Source: Allantophomopsis cytisporea (taxonomy: Eukaryota; Ascomycota; Leotiomycetes; Phacidiales; Phacidiaceae). From it: a stretch of 64,000 bases of DNA. Shown piece after piece: positions 45,164-56,460 of the stretch; position 1 is the stretch's first letter, and each line of letters starts with the position of its first letter. The stretch covers positions 2,046,001-2,110,000 of the forward strand of contig CP103037.1 of the NCBI GenBank assembly GCA_024752435.1, written 5' to 3'. The position numbers and the translations under genes were made by a program. The notes beneath the pieces are model-generated. The model saw only the letters and a program-made list of their open reading frames with translations. It did not search any database and was not told where the DNA came from.

Positions 45164-46196
45164 ATGTCCATTCTATCCAGATGGATGCGTATACCACGTC
45201 CGCAGGTGAGTCTTCCAACATCCTTCGTGTGGCCCCATGCTGACTGCCGCCTGGAAGACCTTCCTTTACATCATGAGTCTCCGTACTGGTACTGAGATGA
45301 TTACTCTTACGATGCTATTCAACAAAGTTACCGGCTTTTATGGTTTACTCGCCATTCTTACCGGTCTTCATCTTTCACCCATCCAGTTATCCATGTATCT
45401 TTACTCCCTTGCCGCCCTCGCAGTGACCGCTCTCCTGATGCCGCACATCCGCAAACAATCTCCCTTCGAATGCCTGGCACTTGCATGGTTCTATATCATC
45501 GACACCGTCGTCAATACCGCCTACACAGCCATCTTTGCTATCACCTGGTTCTTGACCGTCAGCGCCGACCACTCCAACAACGGAATCCCCTCCGCTCCGG
45601 GTAGCGGCACCATCGACGATACCGCCGGTTTCACCAACCCGAAGTACAACGTGAGCGAGGTTGACATTGTCGCTGCTCCCGCAGGAGGTATAGCAGCCGG
45701 ACAAGATGCTGTAGCCGTCGGCACCGCTGCCGCTACCGTCGCAGCATCAGCCAGCCCCAGCCTGGGCCATGGCGTTACGCTCGCCGAGTCCCTGCCCAGC
45801 ATCTTCTTCATCGTGCTATTGTCACTCATCCGTGTCTATTTCATTTTTGTGGTGATGGCATATGCACGCCAGGTACTCCGCGCCCACATCCACGGCATCT
45901 CGAGCGCGCGTCTTCATCTGCACACCGACGGCGCTGCAGATGCGAAATCCGATGAGCTCTTCACTGAGACATCTCCAAAGGGCCAGGGCTGGAAGGGCAA
46001 GCTCGGCAGAATCATGCTGAATACTGGAAAGGGTTACTGGGTTGGCGGTCCGGCTGACAATGAGTGGGCTAGAGGCCTTGATAGCCGCTTCAAGGGCCAG
46101 AGATCTCAGGGTCCTCCGGGCACGCTTGAGAGAGAGCGTAGAGCGAGAAGTGGGACGGGGCCACCACTGCCTCCTATTAGTCTTACTAAGGTGTAA
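45164..46196 (+). CDS. KEI1: Inositol phosphorylceramide synthase regulatory subunit Kei1
   Basis: Golgi membrane partner of the IPC synthase catalytic subunit, needed for complex sphingolipid synthesis. Two exons are inferred: 45164-45205 and 45258-46196, giving 326 residues. The join RPQ^TFLYIMSLRTGTEMI restores the family N-terminus; the acceptor is an unusual AAG preceded by a CTGAC branch site. The conserved core (LLFNKVTGFYGLLAILTG, HLSPIQLSMYLYS, PHIRKQSPFECLALAWF) forms four or so membrane segments. An Ala/Gly/Val-rich loop around residues 145-195 separates the last membrane helix (SIFFIVLLSLIRVYFIFVV). The cytosolic tail is basic, with GRIMLNTGKGYW. Without splicing the frame would open at 45237. 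Confidence 0.93.
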
Positions 46197-47743
46197 GCTG
46201 GCATTTGATTGGGGGGGTGTGTATGACTGTATGAGTCTGTTGAGCGTGGTATGGTGACTATCGTTGTCTACGTGCCATTTGGCGTTGCAGGTTGACCTTC
46301 TGTACCTTAATGATGGGTTTCTGTGCTCGCATAGAAGAGGAGTTATGGGATTTGGTTTAGTGAGATTATATAATACTGGTTTTGGCTCTCTAGTTTGCCG
46401 GGATGTGGTTTCTCTGTACAATATGATAACATACCTTGAGATCTTGTGAGGTCATTACTCTATTGCTTTTCGCTCCATACTTGCCTCTGTTCTGCTTCCA
46501 TGATATTCACTACTGCGTATTTACGGACTACGGAATACTTCGGTATATGCTATATACATTGCATATGCGTTCCACGCTCGGGATCTGGCGCCTTGGCCTC
46601 TTGTCAAGCCATTACCTATGCTGCATTGCACATATATTGCTGAAATGGCATCTTCTCGGGATTTGTGATCGGCTTGGATTATGTGATTTCGGGATTTGAT
46701 GTTTGGGAATGGAAAACGGTGGCAAGTGATACGTACCACTTGGAACTTACGGGCTGATTCAAGATCATTCGATGTTTGTTCTAGTCGATTACAATGATAT
46801 CTTATCGAGGCCGAATATGGAAATACTTATATTTCTGTTTTATGTGCTGGGGGGGGGGTTTCTTTTTTGCATTATTTCGCGAGATGAGCACGTTTTGGGG
46901 TGATTGAAACTGGGATTGGTTTACTGCATCGTGTGTATCTCGCTGGATGATGGATTACATGTAAATCATGACTTTATGTTTTGGTCTCCTGAGAATCTGT
47001 CAAGTTATCTCTTGACTCATAATTTGAGCCAAGACTGTATTACAGTACTACGTACAATACTCACAGTGACTGACTGAAATGAAAGATTTTCTCGCCTGAC
47101 CGTTGAGGCGCTCAATAAATGAAAATATTCAAAATAGCCCCACCAGACCCTGCCTGTTTGTATGCCGGAAAGATGTTTGAAAATCTCGGGGTGCAACGAT
47201 GATCTATTTTGTGAGCATAATGACAGCTTGGTAGAACTGGAACAACAATCGGTCGATAATATTATATGTAGAGTAATATGGAAATAATAAAGTGCATCTT
47301 CACTCAAGAGAAGTCCCAACGAGGGAAAGGCATGTCAATTCACCAGTAGGTTATGTAGACACGCACTTGAAATAAGGACGTAAGGTTTGAAGCGTGGGGA
47401 TGGATAAACATCGTGAGTTTCCCTGCGCTGGAGTACGTACTCCGCCTGGGGAGTAAATCATGAATTATATCTATCTCCCACATTCGCATTATGGACGCCT
47501 TGAGAGATTTCTTTTTCTCCGCTCTATCATTTGTCAGAATGCTTGACTCTACTTCAATCCGGCAATCGAAATCGTATCGCCGCTTTGGCTTGGCTCCCTC
47601 TCTCTTCTTGATCTGATTTTTAGCATGTCAGTGTCATCATTGTTGAGAGTCGATTTGTTGGAGGCGTTTCTGAGGCTCTTCGGGAATTATCATGCGATGC
47701 GAGTGTGTAATTGAACTTTACGATCTAGTTTAAAAACTCTGAA

Positions 47744-47768
47744 AATTCAAATTCAAATTCAAATTCAA
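47744..47768. repeat. ATTCAA hexanucleotide microsatellite
   Basis: About four consecutive copies of ATTCAA in non-coding DNA. Confidence 0.8.
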
Positions 47769-48220
47769 TGCTGAGAGGAATAAATTATGGTATTTATTAT
47801 ATATAAATTTTACAGCAAAGAATGGTGATTGGTGTACCATGAGGATATCTCTTGTATCTATCCCACTCGCATGATTTGAATTTCTTCTTCAAACCAGGCC
47901 TGCCTCGTCTTCCTGTCATTTTTATCATGTCATCACCATTATCATTCTACGGACAGGGGGGTTTCGCAGTATTTTTCTTTCTATTTCTCCCTTTGCTTCG
48001 GTACCTATCCCAACCTCTTTTCTCCCCATATTTACCAATGATTAAATTCCTTTCTTATGCTACATCAAGTATATCCTTTGCGTTCAACTTTTGCTGTGAT
48101 ATCGTTTGTTATCAATGTCTATGTAGATAGTGTAGAGTAGACAATGTAATGTTCTTGCTCTTTGTATTTCCCCAACCTTTTCCTCGTTGATCATTGTTGC
48201 CAATTGCCACCATTAAATAG

Positions 48221-48251
48221 TTTTATTTATTTATTTATTTATTTATTTATT
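48221..48251. repeat. TTTA tetranucleotide microsatellite
   Basis: About seven consecutive TTTA units, followed by imperfect copies (TTCA, TTTG). Confidence 0.85.
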
Positions 48252-48714
48252 CATTTGTTTATTATCCCCGCTGTCTACGCACCATTTGCCCGTCGTTTTC
48301 GTACCTGGACTAGAATATTCATCTGGTCTAGATACTCGGGTGAACTGGTCTATGACACCTACTTCGGCCTAGCTCCATTCGGCTGACAAAAGTTGTACTT
48401 CTTCCACTCACGGGCTCGATCACGCCATCGCTCTCGTACTCCCTCGGGCCAATCCCAGCGCGGGGAATTGAAAGCTCTGGCGGCGAAAGTCAGGTGAACA
48501 CAGCAAAAGTGACTGCGCATAGGGACCAAACACCGCCAGACCAGCACACACACACTACACGCGCACAAAATGTTCGATTCTTCCTAAGGAATTTCTACCC
48601 ACTCAAGGTCGACAGTACCACTCATGCTCCTCATACCCTGGCTCCACAGTGGAAAGTTCGCCGACTACGCTCCAGTCTAACAACAAAAGTTATTGCGGAG
48701 CCCAGTCGCCCGAC

Positions 48715-51700
48715 ATGTCGTTCTTATTTGGACAGACTCAGTCGTCTTCGACTTCAAGTACTCCTTCACATTCTCAGAGGAGGAAGTCTCATCACCTCAC
48801 TGAAAACATGGCGTCGTCTCTGAACATTCGCACGCCTGAAGAGGCCGGTATGTCATCCTGCAACCCCTCCAGCCCACGCCTCAACATCCAGATCACCCCA
48901 ATGGAACAACAGAGCAAGAAAAACGAGATGGCGAACATGAATTCACATCCAAATCTATAGTGTATATATACTGACAGATAACTTTTGAACAGTTGCGAGA
49001 ATCGCGTACTTGTCGAGTGATGTGATTGTCTCCGTACAACCATCACACGGCGTTCACTCGGAATTCTCATCTCATCTCTACAGATATGCTGGCCGAAAGG
49101 ACTCCAGCATTGTTGCCACTTCCGAGGGTGGTGTTCCAGAGGTACAATATCCTCAATCAATTACCAATGAACAATTGACTGACTGACATTGCCAATCAGA
49201 TCCAAACTGTTAGACACAATACCGATCCTCTCCTCTCGGTTTTCACCCCAATCCGCTCAGGAAAGCTCGTTTCCGTCACCACGAGCTCCTCCATTCTCGT
49301 TTCCTCCGTACCACAATTATACAGACTCGCGAACTTCCCAGTAGTCATCCACGTCTCATTACAGCCATCTCATTACCCAGACTATTCCGCCATCACCTCC
49401 ATCAGAAACTCTGGCTTCACATTCCTCCAGTCTGAGACTTTACAAGAGGCACAAGACTTGGCTTTGACTGCCCACGCATTGGCAATCAAGTCTGGAAAGG
49501 GTGTCATCCACTTCTTTGATGCAGGATCATCGGCAAAGGACACTGAGATCCCATTCGAGGACACTGCTGTTGTGAAGGAAATTTTAAACCTGGATTCTGT
49601 GAAGGCTTTCCAGTCATCGAAGATCGGTGGCAGTGCCATTTACGCTGATGAGGGACGAATTGCCAGCATCCTCGAGAACCCAACGCCTCTTGTCAACGGA
49701 GCTACTCAAACCATTGAGGGACTCCCATCGCCACAAACGGAGGGAGCCGCCACCCAGAGCAGCCCATCGAAGTCTACCTCCTCTGTTGGATCTTCGCAAA
49801 GAGACAGTAGTGTAGATAGCAGACCATCTGTCTCATCGGCCACTACTGTCGAATCCGCTACCTCAAAGGCTGTCACCTCTGAGGATATCTACAACTTTGT
49901 TACCGATATTTGGGCACAACTTGAGAAGAGCGTTGGCCGAGCATACTCTCCATTCCAGTACTCTGGGCCATCCAACGCTGAGAACGCTGTTTTCATCTTC
50001 GGTTCCGATGTTGGCAACTTCGCCGCTGTTATCGACGAAGCCAAGGCCGATGAGATCTATGCAAAGGCTGGTCTCATTACAGCTCGTTTGTACCGACCAT
50101 GGTTGGGCTCCAAGCTCATTGAGACCATTCCAAAGACTGTTAAGAAATTGGCAGTTCTCGAGCAGATCCGCAGAAAGACCACAAGATGGGGTCCACTTCT
50201 TCTTGACATGCTCACCACTTTGAAGAGCGGTCCAGCTGGTGGTGTTGAGACCATTGTCGGTCACCAGCTTGGTTTCATTGAGCCGGAGACTGTCCAGCAA
50301 GCTCTTCGTGGCGTGTTCCAGAACTTGACTTCTGAAAAGCCAATCCAGAACCTTGAGGTCGGTAACCACGAGGGCCCCACCGAGTCCGACAAGAACTACG
50401 ATTTGGAGCAGCCAAAAGTTGAGACCGCATACATCAAGATCTTGGATCAGCTCTTTAACCAAAGATTGCACATTGCTAACGCTTTGAACTCCGAAAACGC
50501 TGGAATTTCTGCTACTGTCTCAGCAAGCCCAGAATTCGGGTTCGGTTCCCTCCTCGCTAGAAAGGAGCATCGCCAAAGATTCATCAGTGAGGTTCAGGAA
50601 GCAACCAAGTCGAAGGACTTCATCACTAGTACTCCACAGACTTGGCTCTCCAAGTGGGCTTTGAGTGCCAACGATGATAAGAAGGCCAACGAGATTGCTC
50701 CAGAAGTTATCGCACGTCTCGAGACCGATGGATCTGCTATTTCCACTCAGCTGTTGTCCAGCAAGGGTCTTTTCCGCAAGGAGTCCCCATGGTTGATTGG
50801 ATCCGATGCATGGGCCTACGATCTTGGAAACTCTGGTATTCACCACGTCATTGCATCTGGCGAAAATGTCAACATGCTCATCATTGATTCCACTCCTTAC
50901 TCAGAGCGTGCTGCAGCTAATGCTGAGCGAAGAAAGAAGGATATTGGTCTTTACGCCATGAACTTCGGTAACGCCTACGTCGCTTCCGTCGCAGTCTACA
51001 GCTCTTACACTCAGGTCCTCCAGGCTATGATCGAGGCTGACCAGTTCGATGGTCCATCAGTCGTTATGGCATACCTTCCATACTTCAAGGAGAACGACTC
51101 TCCATTGACTGTTCTTCAGGAGACCAAGAAGGCTGTCGACCTTGGTTACTGGCCATTGTACAGATGGAACCCAACCAACGAGGAACGTGGAGAGCCAAAC
51201 TTCGCTCTTGACTCTGAGCGTGTCAAGAACGAGCTCAAGGAGTTCCTCAAGCGTGACAATCACCTCACTCAGCTCATGAAGAGACACCCAGAATTCTCCT
51301 CCAGCTTGTCTGAGGATTATGGCTCTGAAGTCCGCACCATTCAGAAGAGAAAGGCAAAGGATGCCTACAACTCTCTTCTTGCTGGTCTTCTCGGCGCCCC
51401 ACTTACCATCCTCTTTGCATCCGACAACGGTAATGCTGAGTCTATTGCCAAGCGACTGGGTAACCGTGGTACAGCCCGAGGCCTCAAGACTATGGTCATG
51501 GCCATGGAAGACTACCCACTCGAGGATCTTTCAGGGGAGGAGAACATTGTTTTCATCTCCAGTACCGCTGGTCAGGGTGAATTCCCACAAAATGGGCACG
51601 CTTTCTGGCACGCCATCAAGGATAACACCGACCTTGACTTGCAGTCTGTCAACTTCTCCGTCATGGCTCTTGGTGACAGCCACTATTGGCCACGTAAGGA

Positions 51701-53685
51701 GGACAAGCACTACTACAACAAGCCAGGAAAGGATCTCGATAAGGTCCTTGCCAACCTTGGTGGTAAGCGATTAGCAGATATCGGTCTTGGTGATGACCAA
51801 GACCCAGATGGATACCAAACTGGCTACCAGAACTGGGAGCCACAAATCTGGAAGGCCCTTGGTGTCGACAATGTCGAGGGTCTCGCTGATGAGCCACCGC
51901 CAATCACCAACGAGGATATCAAGATTGCCTCTAACTTCCTTCGTGGTACTATTGAGGAGGGTCTTAACGACCCAACCACTGCTGCTATCTCAGCTTCTGA
52001 CCAGCAATTGACTAAGTTCCACGGAACCTACATGCAAGACGACCGTGATCTCCGCGATGAGCGTAAGGCTGCTGGTCTTGAGCCAGCCTACTCTTTCATG
52101 ATTCGATGCAGATTGCCAAGTGGTATTTCTACTCCAAAGCAGTGGATCCAGATGGACGATGTCAGCAACGAGTTCGGTAATGAGACCATGAAGTTGACCA
52201 CCCGCCAAACCTTCCAGTTCCACGGTGTTGTCAAGACCAAGTTGAAGGGTGCCATGCGCGGAATCAACAAGGCCATGATGACTACTATCGCCGCTTGTGG
52301 TGATGTCAACCGTAACGTCATGTGCTCTTCCCTCCCAGCCCAGTCCGTTTATCACAAGCAAGTCACAGACTGTGCCGCAAGAATCGACACCCACCTTTTG
52401 CCAGCTACTACTGCTTACCACGAGATTTGGTTGAAGGACGAGAACGACAAGAAGACCCAGGTTGCTGGTGATGCTGTTCAAGATTTCGAGCCATTGTACG
52501 GTCCTACTTACTTGCCAAGAAAGTTCAAGATCACCATTGCCATTCCACCAAACAACGACACTGATGTCTACGCCCACGATATTGGTTTGATTGCCATCAA
52601 GGGTGAGGATGGAAACCTTAAGGGTTTCAACCTCCTTGCTGGTGGTGGTATGGGTGTTACGCACAACAACAAGAAGACTTACCCACGAACAGGTTCCAGC
52701 CTTGGTTTCGTTGCCAAGGAGCAGATCCATATTGCTTGTGAGAAGGTCATGCTTGTTCAGCGCGACCACGGTGACCGCAAGAACCGCAAGCACGCCCGTC
52801 TGAAGTACACCATTGATGATATGGGTGTTGATGTCTTCCGCTCCAAGGTTGAGGACTTGTGGGGCCAGAAGTTCGAAGAGCCTGCTCCTTTCGAGTTCAA
52901 GTCCAACGTTGACACCTTCGGCTGGCAGAAGGATGAGTACGGACTCAACCACTTTACTTTGTTTATTGAGAACGGTCGTATTGAGGACACTGCTGAGTTC
53001 CCAATGAAGACTGGTCTCCGTGAGATCGCCAAGGTTCACAAGGGAGAGTTCCGTCTTACTGGTAACCAGCATCTTATTCTCAGCAATGTTGCCGACGAGG
53101 ATTTGGACAACATCAAGGCCATGATGAAGAAGTACAAGCTTGACAACATCCAATTCTCAGGTCTCCGGCTCTCCTCTTCCGCATGTGTCGCTTTCCCAAC
53201 CTGTGGTCTTGCTATGGCTGAGTCTGAGCGATACCTCCCAGTCCTTGTTGGTAAGGTTGAGAAGATCCTTGAAGAGAACGGTCTCCGCCAAGAGTCCATT
53301 GTTATGCGTATGACCGGATGTCCTAACGGTTGTGCCCGTCCTTGGTTGGCTGAGATTGGTTTCGTTGGTAAGGCATACGGTGCGTATAACATGTACCTTG
53401 GTGGTGGATATCACGGCCAGCGTCTCTCCAAGCTTTACCGCTCCTCCATCAAGGAGGACGAGATCCTTGCTATCTTGAGACCGCTCATCAAGCGCTTCGC
53501 TCTTGAGCGTGAGGAAGGCGAGCATTTCGGTGATTTCTGTATCAGAATCGGTATGATCAAGGCTACCACCGAAGGAAAGACCTTCCACGACGATGTAAGT
53601 TTTCTCTAATTCCACATAGCAAAATTATATGAATAAGTACTAATATTTTCTGTAGACTGCTGAGCAGGAGTCCGATGAAGAATAG
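48715..53685 (+). CDS. MET5: Sulfite reductase (NADPH) hemoprotein beta subunit
   Basis: Reduces sulfite to sulfide with siroheme and a 4Fe-4S cluster in assimilatory sulfur metabolism, feeding cysteine and methionine synthesis. Four exons are inferred: 48715-48847, 48993-49141, 49200-53594 and 53656-53685, giving 1568 residues. The N-terminal third is the pyruvate-ferredoxin-oxidoreductase-like part (VARIAYLSSDVIVSVQPSHG…). A flavodoxin-like domain starts near residue 828 (ILFASDNGNAESIAKRLG and STAGQGEFPQNG). The hemoprotein domains occupy the C-terminal part, with the C-x5-C motif CVAFPTC near 1421 and C-x3-C motif TGCPNGC near 1466 that bind the cluster and siroheme. The tiny last exon encodes an acidic end (TAEQESDEE). 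An alternative start is the later Met (MASSLNIRTPEEA). Codon use in the large exon is notably regular, suggesting high expression. Confidence 0.96.
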
Positions 53686-54507
53686 ATACGTTTACGAATA
53701 TTGAGATTGGGGAGTGGGACGGATAGGGCATTCAACTGCATCATGGCGTTCTTCTTATTTGGATTAAATGTGTTTTTCTTAACATTTCATTGTATGTTCT
53801 TAGCTACGTTCGATTTTTTTTTTTTTTTGGTTCAATGATTCTATATCATGAGTAGCCTCGGGCTATGTGGCTATCTGCGAATTTTTGCGACTGTAGATAT
53901 AAGCGGTGTAAATATGAAAAGTATATACCATAAAAAAGAGATCGTTCGACTTGTGAATCTTCAAAAGGATTTGTGTTTGTAGAGGGTCGTGTCAAAGATT
54001 GGGGATTGTAGATAAGCGTGTCTGTGGGTTCTCCAGATTGTGGAGAAGATTAATGGGGACTGAGACATCGTGGAGATGGATCGGTGTACTTGTACATCAG
54101 CAACATCAATCACGTTGTTGTGTTATCTGTTAACAGACATCGTTCAGTGGCTATAGATAACTTTGAAGGTAGTAAATGACTAATGTTAGCAAGTAGCCTG
54201 CTCATTGAACGCAGTCGTAGTCATTAAGTGTATCTTGGTTAAGGATTCCAAGCTGTCAACAGCTTTCCCAAATCATCTATAGCGTCTGGGTCAAATACTA
54301 ATTATGAGATGCTCCCTCACCTTAAAGTTGACAATGAACAACTGACATATTCTTACGAATACGACCATACCAAACCTTCACTATTTAGCTTTTCAGGCAC
54401 AGGGGTTACCAATTCCGCAGCGCCACACCCGCCACTACCGAAGGGCTCCCTAATAAACACCACATCTCAGAATTCACATATTCTAGCTCTCCCTTCCCAA
54501 GCACACT
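53686..54507. other. Intergenic spacer
   Basis: The 3' region of MET5 with an uninterrupted poly-T tract near 53814-53828, then the presumed promoter of the GT34 gene. An ORF at 54309-54620 overlaps the next start in another frame and is unremarkable. Confidence 0.5.
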
Positions 54508-55609
54508 ATGGATCTCCTCCGGCGGTTACTCACGCCTCTCAAATTAGCGGCCCTATGTATCGCCACTCTCATCTTCCTGCTCCTGCATTCGTACGACTCT
54601 CCCGAAACTGCCCGCTATGACCCCGGCCCAGTAGATAACCCGCCGGTCACCGGCGTGACGGAGCCAGGGATGGAGGCAGCGGCGGAGGAGAATGCAGATT
54701 TGCAGGCCGCGAAGCAGGACAGGGAAATTCGAATCGCTATCTTGACTTTTAATACGCGCGAGACTTCGTATACGCAGCTTTCGCTGCAGAATCATCAAGG
54801 TACCCCATTATCCCTCCCCGCTATCCCCCCTTTTCTCCTTGATTTACTGCTATTCTTATCCCTGTATAAATTGTAGATTTCTGATATTTCCTTAGAATAT
54901 GCCCGCAAGCATGACTACGATCTCATAGTCGATTTCGATGCTTCGAGTCCGCAGGGTCTCATGTGGCATAAGCTCGATATGATGGAGCGGACTATCGCTG
55001 CTGAGACGGCGGATTGGATGTGGTGGATTGACTTTGACACGCTGATCACTAATATGTCTGTCAAGGTGGGTGATATCATTACTCAATCGCTAGAAGAGAT
55101 TGGTGGTGGAGAGGGGGTAGATTTACTTGTTGCAAAAGATTGGTATGTATGATTCTCTCATTTTCCAAGTGACTGATGAAGTATCCAAGTAAATTTACTT
55201 TCCAAGAGGTTTTTTTTAGACTTTCGGTTTTGTCTCACTGATACTGATGGAATACAGTGGCCCCCTCAATGCCGGAAGCATCCTTCTACGCTCCTCGCCC
55301 TCCTCGCTGGCCCTCCTGGCACACGTACGCGAGTATGGGCTCGCAAATCCGAAGCTCAATGAGCAAGATTGCCTGCGCGAAGTCATGACTGCGAATGCGT
55401 ATGGCGAGAAGGATAGTACGGCTATCGTCCCCCAGCGCAGGATCAATGCTTACCCCGAGGAGATTGGGTGTTATGATGAGGAGCATTTGCATTGGCAGAG
55501 AGGGGACTTCGTTATCCATTTTGCTGGGGCCTGGGCGTATTTGAGGTCTGATAAGGATAGTACGGGGACTCTTATGAGGAAGTATGTGAGTGAGGTAGTT
55601 AGAGATTAG
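54508..55609 (+). CDS. GT34-family Golgi glycosyltransferase (Gma12/Mnn10-like)
   Basis: Predicted type II Golgi membrane glycosyltransferase of the GMA12/MNN10 family, adding galactose or mannose to glycans. Three exons are inferred: 54508-54799, 54896-55142 and 55258-55609, giving 296 residues. A short cytosolic N-terminus is followed by one membrane anchor (KLAALCIATLIFLLLHS). The catalytic part starts IRIAILTFNTRE and includes YDLIVDFDAS, then GLMWHKLDMMERTI and WMWWIDFDTLI, whose D-F-D is the metal-binding DxD motif. After the second intron come GPLNAGSILLR, LNEQDCLREV and the final FVIHFAGAW. Introns are 96 and 115 nt. Donor sugar and linkage cannot be read from sequence. Confidence 0.92.
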
Positions 55610-56460
55610 GATAGCGAGAGGATAGGTTAGGTTTGTCGATTTCGGATCTTCAGTGGTGAAGCCATTTAATTATATATGCAAGTTGATCTGAGATACATTG
55701 TAGCTTCAAAGAAGTTGTCATGTCTGGAGCTCGTGGAAATTACAGCAATCAAGTTAAATCGTGTAGTGGTAGTTTTCATCACTAAGATCTACGTGGTGAT
55801 TCATTGTATCTCTCCAACCTCCATTCAAGTGCAAATTGAAATAATCTCTACATAAAAACCGACTTAGGTTATAGTAATGAGGAATTGGATTGTACATGGA
55901 GCTGCCTTTGACACCTGGGTTACGTGGAAAGAGATATTAACTACCAATCACCGACTGAGATAAGGCAGTCATTCACATATGCACTATGACGATACTGACC
56001 TCTTAGATTTATCAACTTTGTACTTATATCGAATAACTACACATGTCCATCTCCAACCCTCACTCAAAAATACACATTAGATCACCCCTTAAACTACACA
56101 CACATGCACCCAGTCACAAAATCAACCGAAATCTTCCAAATAGAATAACAATTGCAATTAAGCCAGCAGTCCTCAGCTCGGGTATCTGTATCCATCATCT
56201 AACCTTCCAAGAAACCAGTTCCCGACCACCTAGCTCAGCAAAACGCGAGCAAATCATATATCATGTCATGATAAAGCGCATCCCGCTTCTTTAATCTTAA
56301 AAACTGAAAAAGATACCACAAAAAACAAGCAAAAGTGATTATTAAAACCATATAGCACAAGTTCATCCCTCTCTTACACAACGTCGTCTACCCCTCCTCG
56401 CCTCATCCCCTTTTCATCCCCATTATAAAAATGATACCTTCTTAAGCCACACTGATTCAT
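55610..56460. other. Convergent intergenic spacer
   Basis: This 851-bp gap between the 3' ends of the GT34 and CSC1 genes holds AT-rich 3' UTR-like sequence and no supported gene. Confidence 0.5.

Larger units (their letters stand above)
46197..48714. other. Intergenic stretch with simple repeats
   Basis: No supported gene in about 2.5 kb. It holds a run of nine G at about 46850, an ATTCAA hexamer repeat (47744-47768), a TTTA tetranucleotide repeat (48221-48251) and AT-rich DNA. The last few hundred bases are the presumed promoter and leader of the sulfite reductase gene. Confidence 0.5.

Noticed and set aside
49863..53153. Long minus-strand ORFs up to 387 codons opposite MET5
   Set aside because: They mirror the biased codon use of the real gene on the plus strand and contain no family motif.
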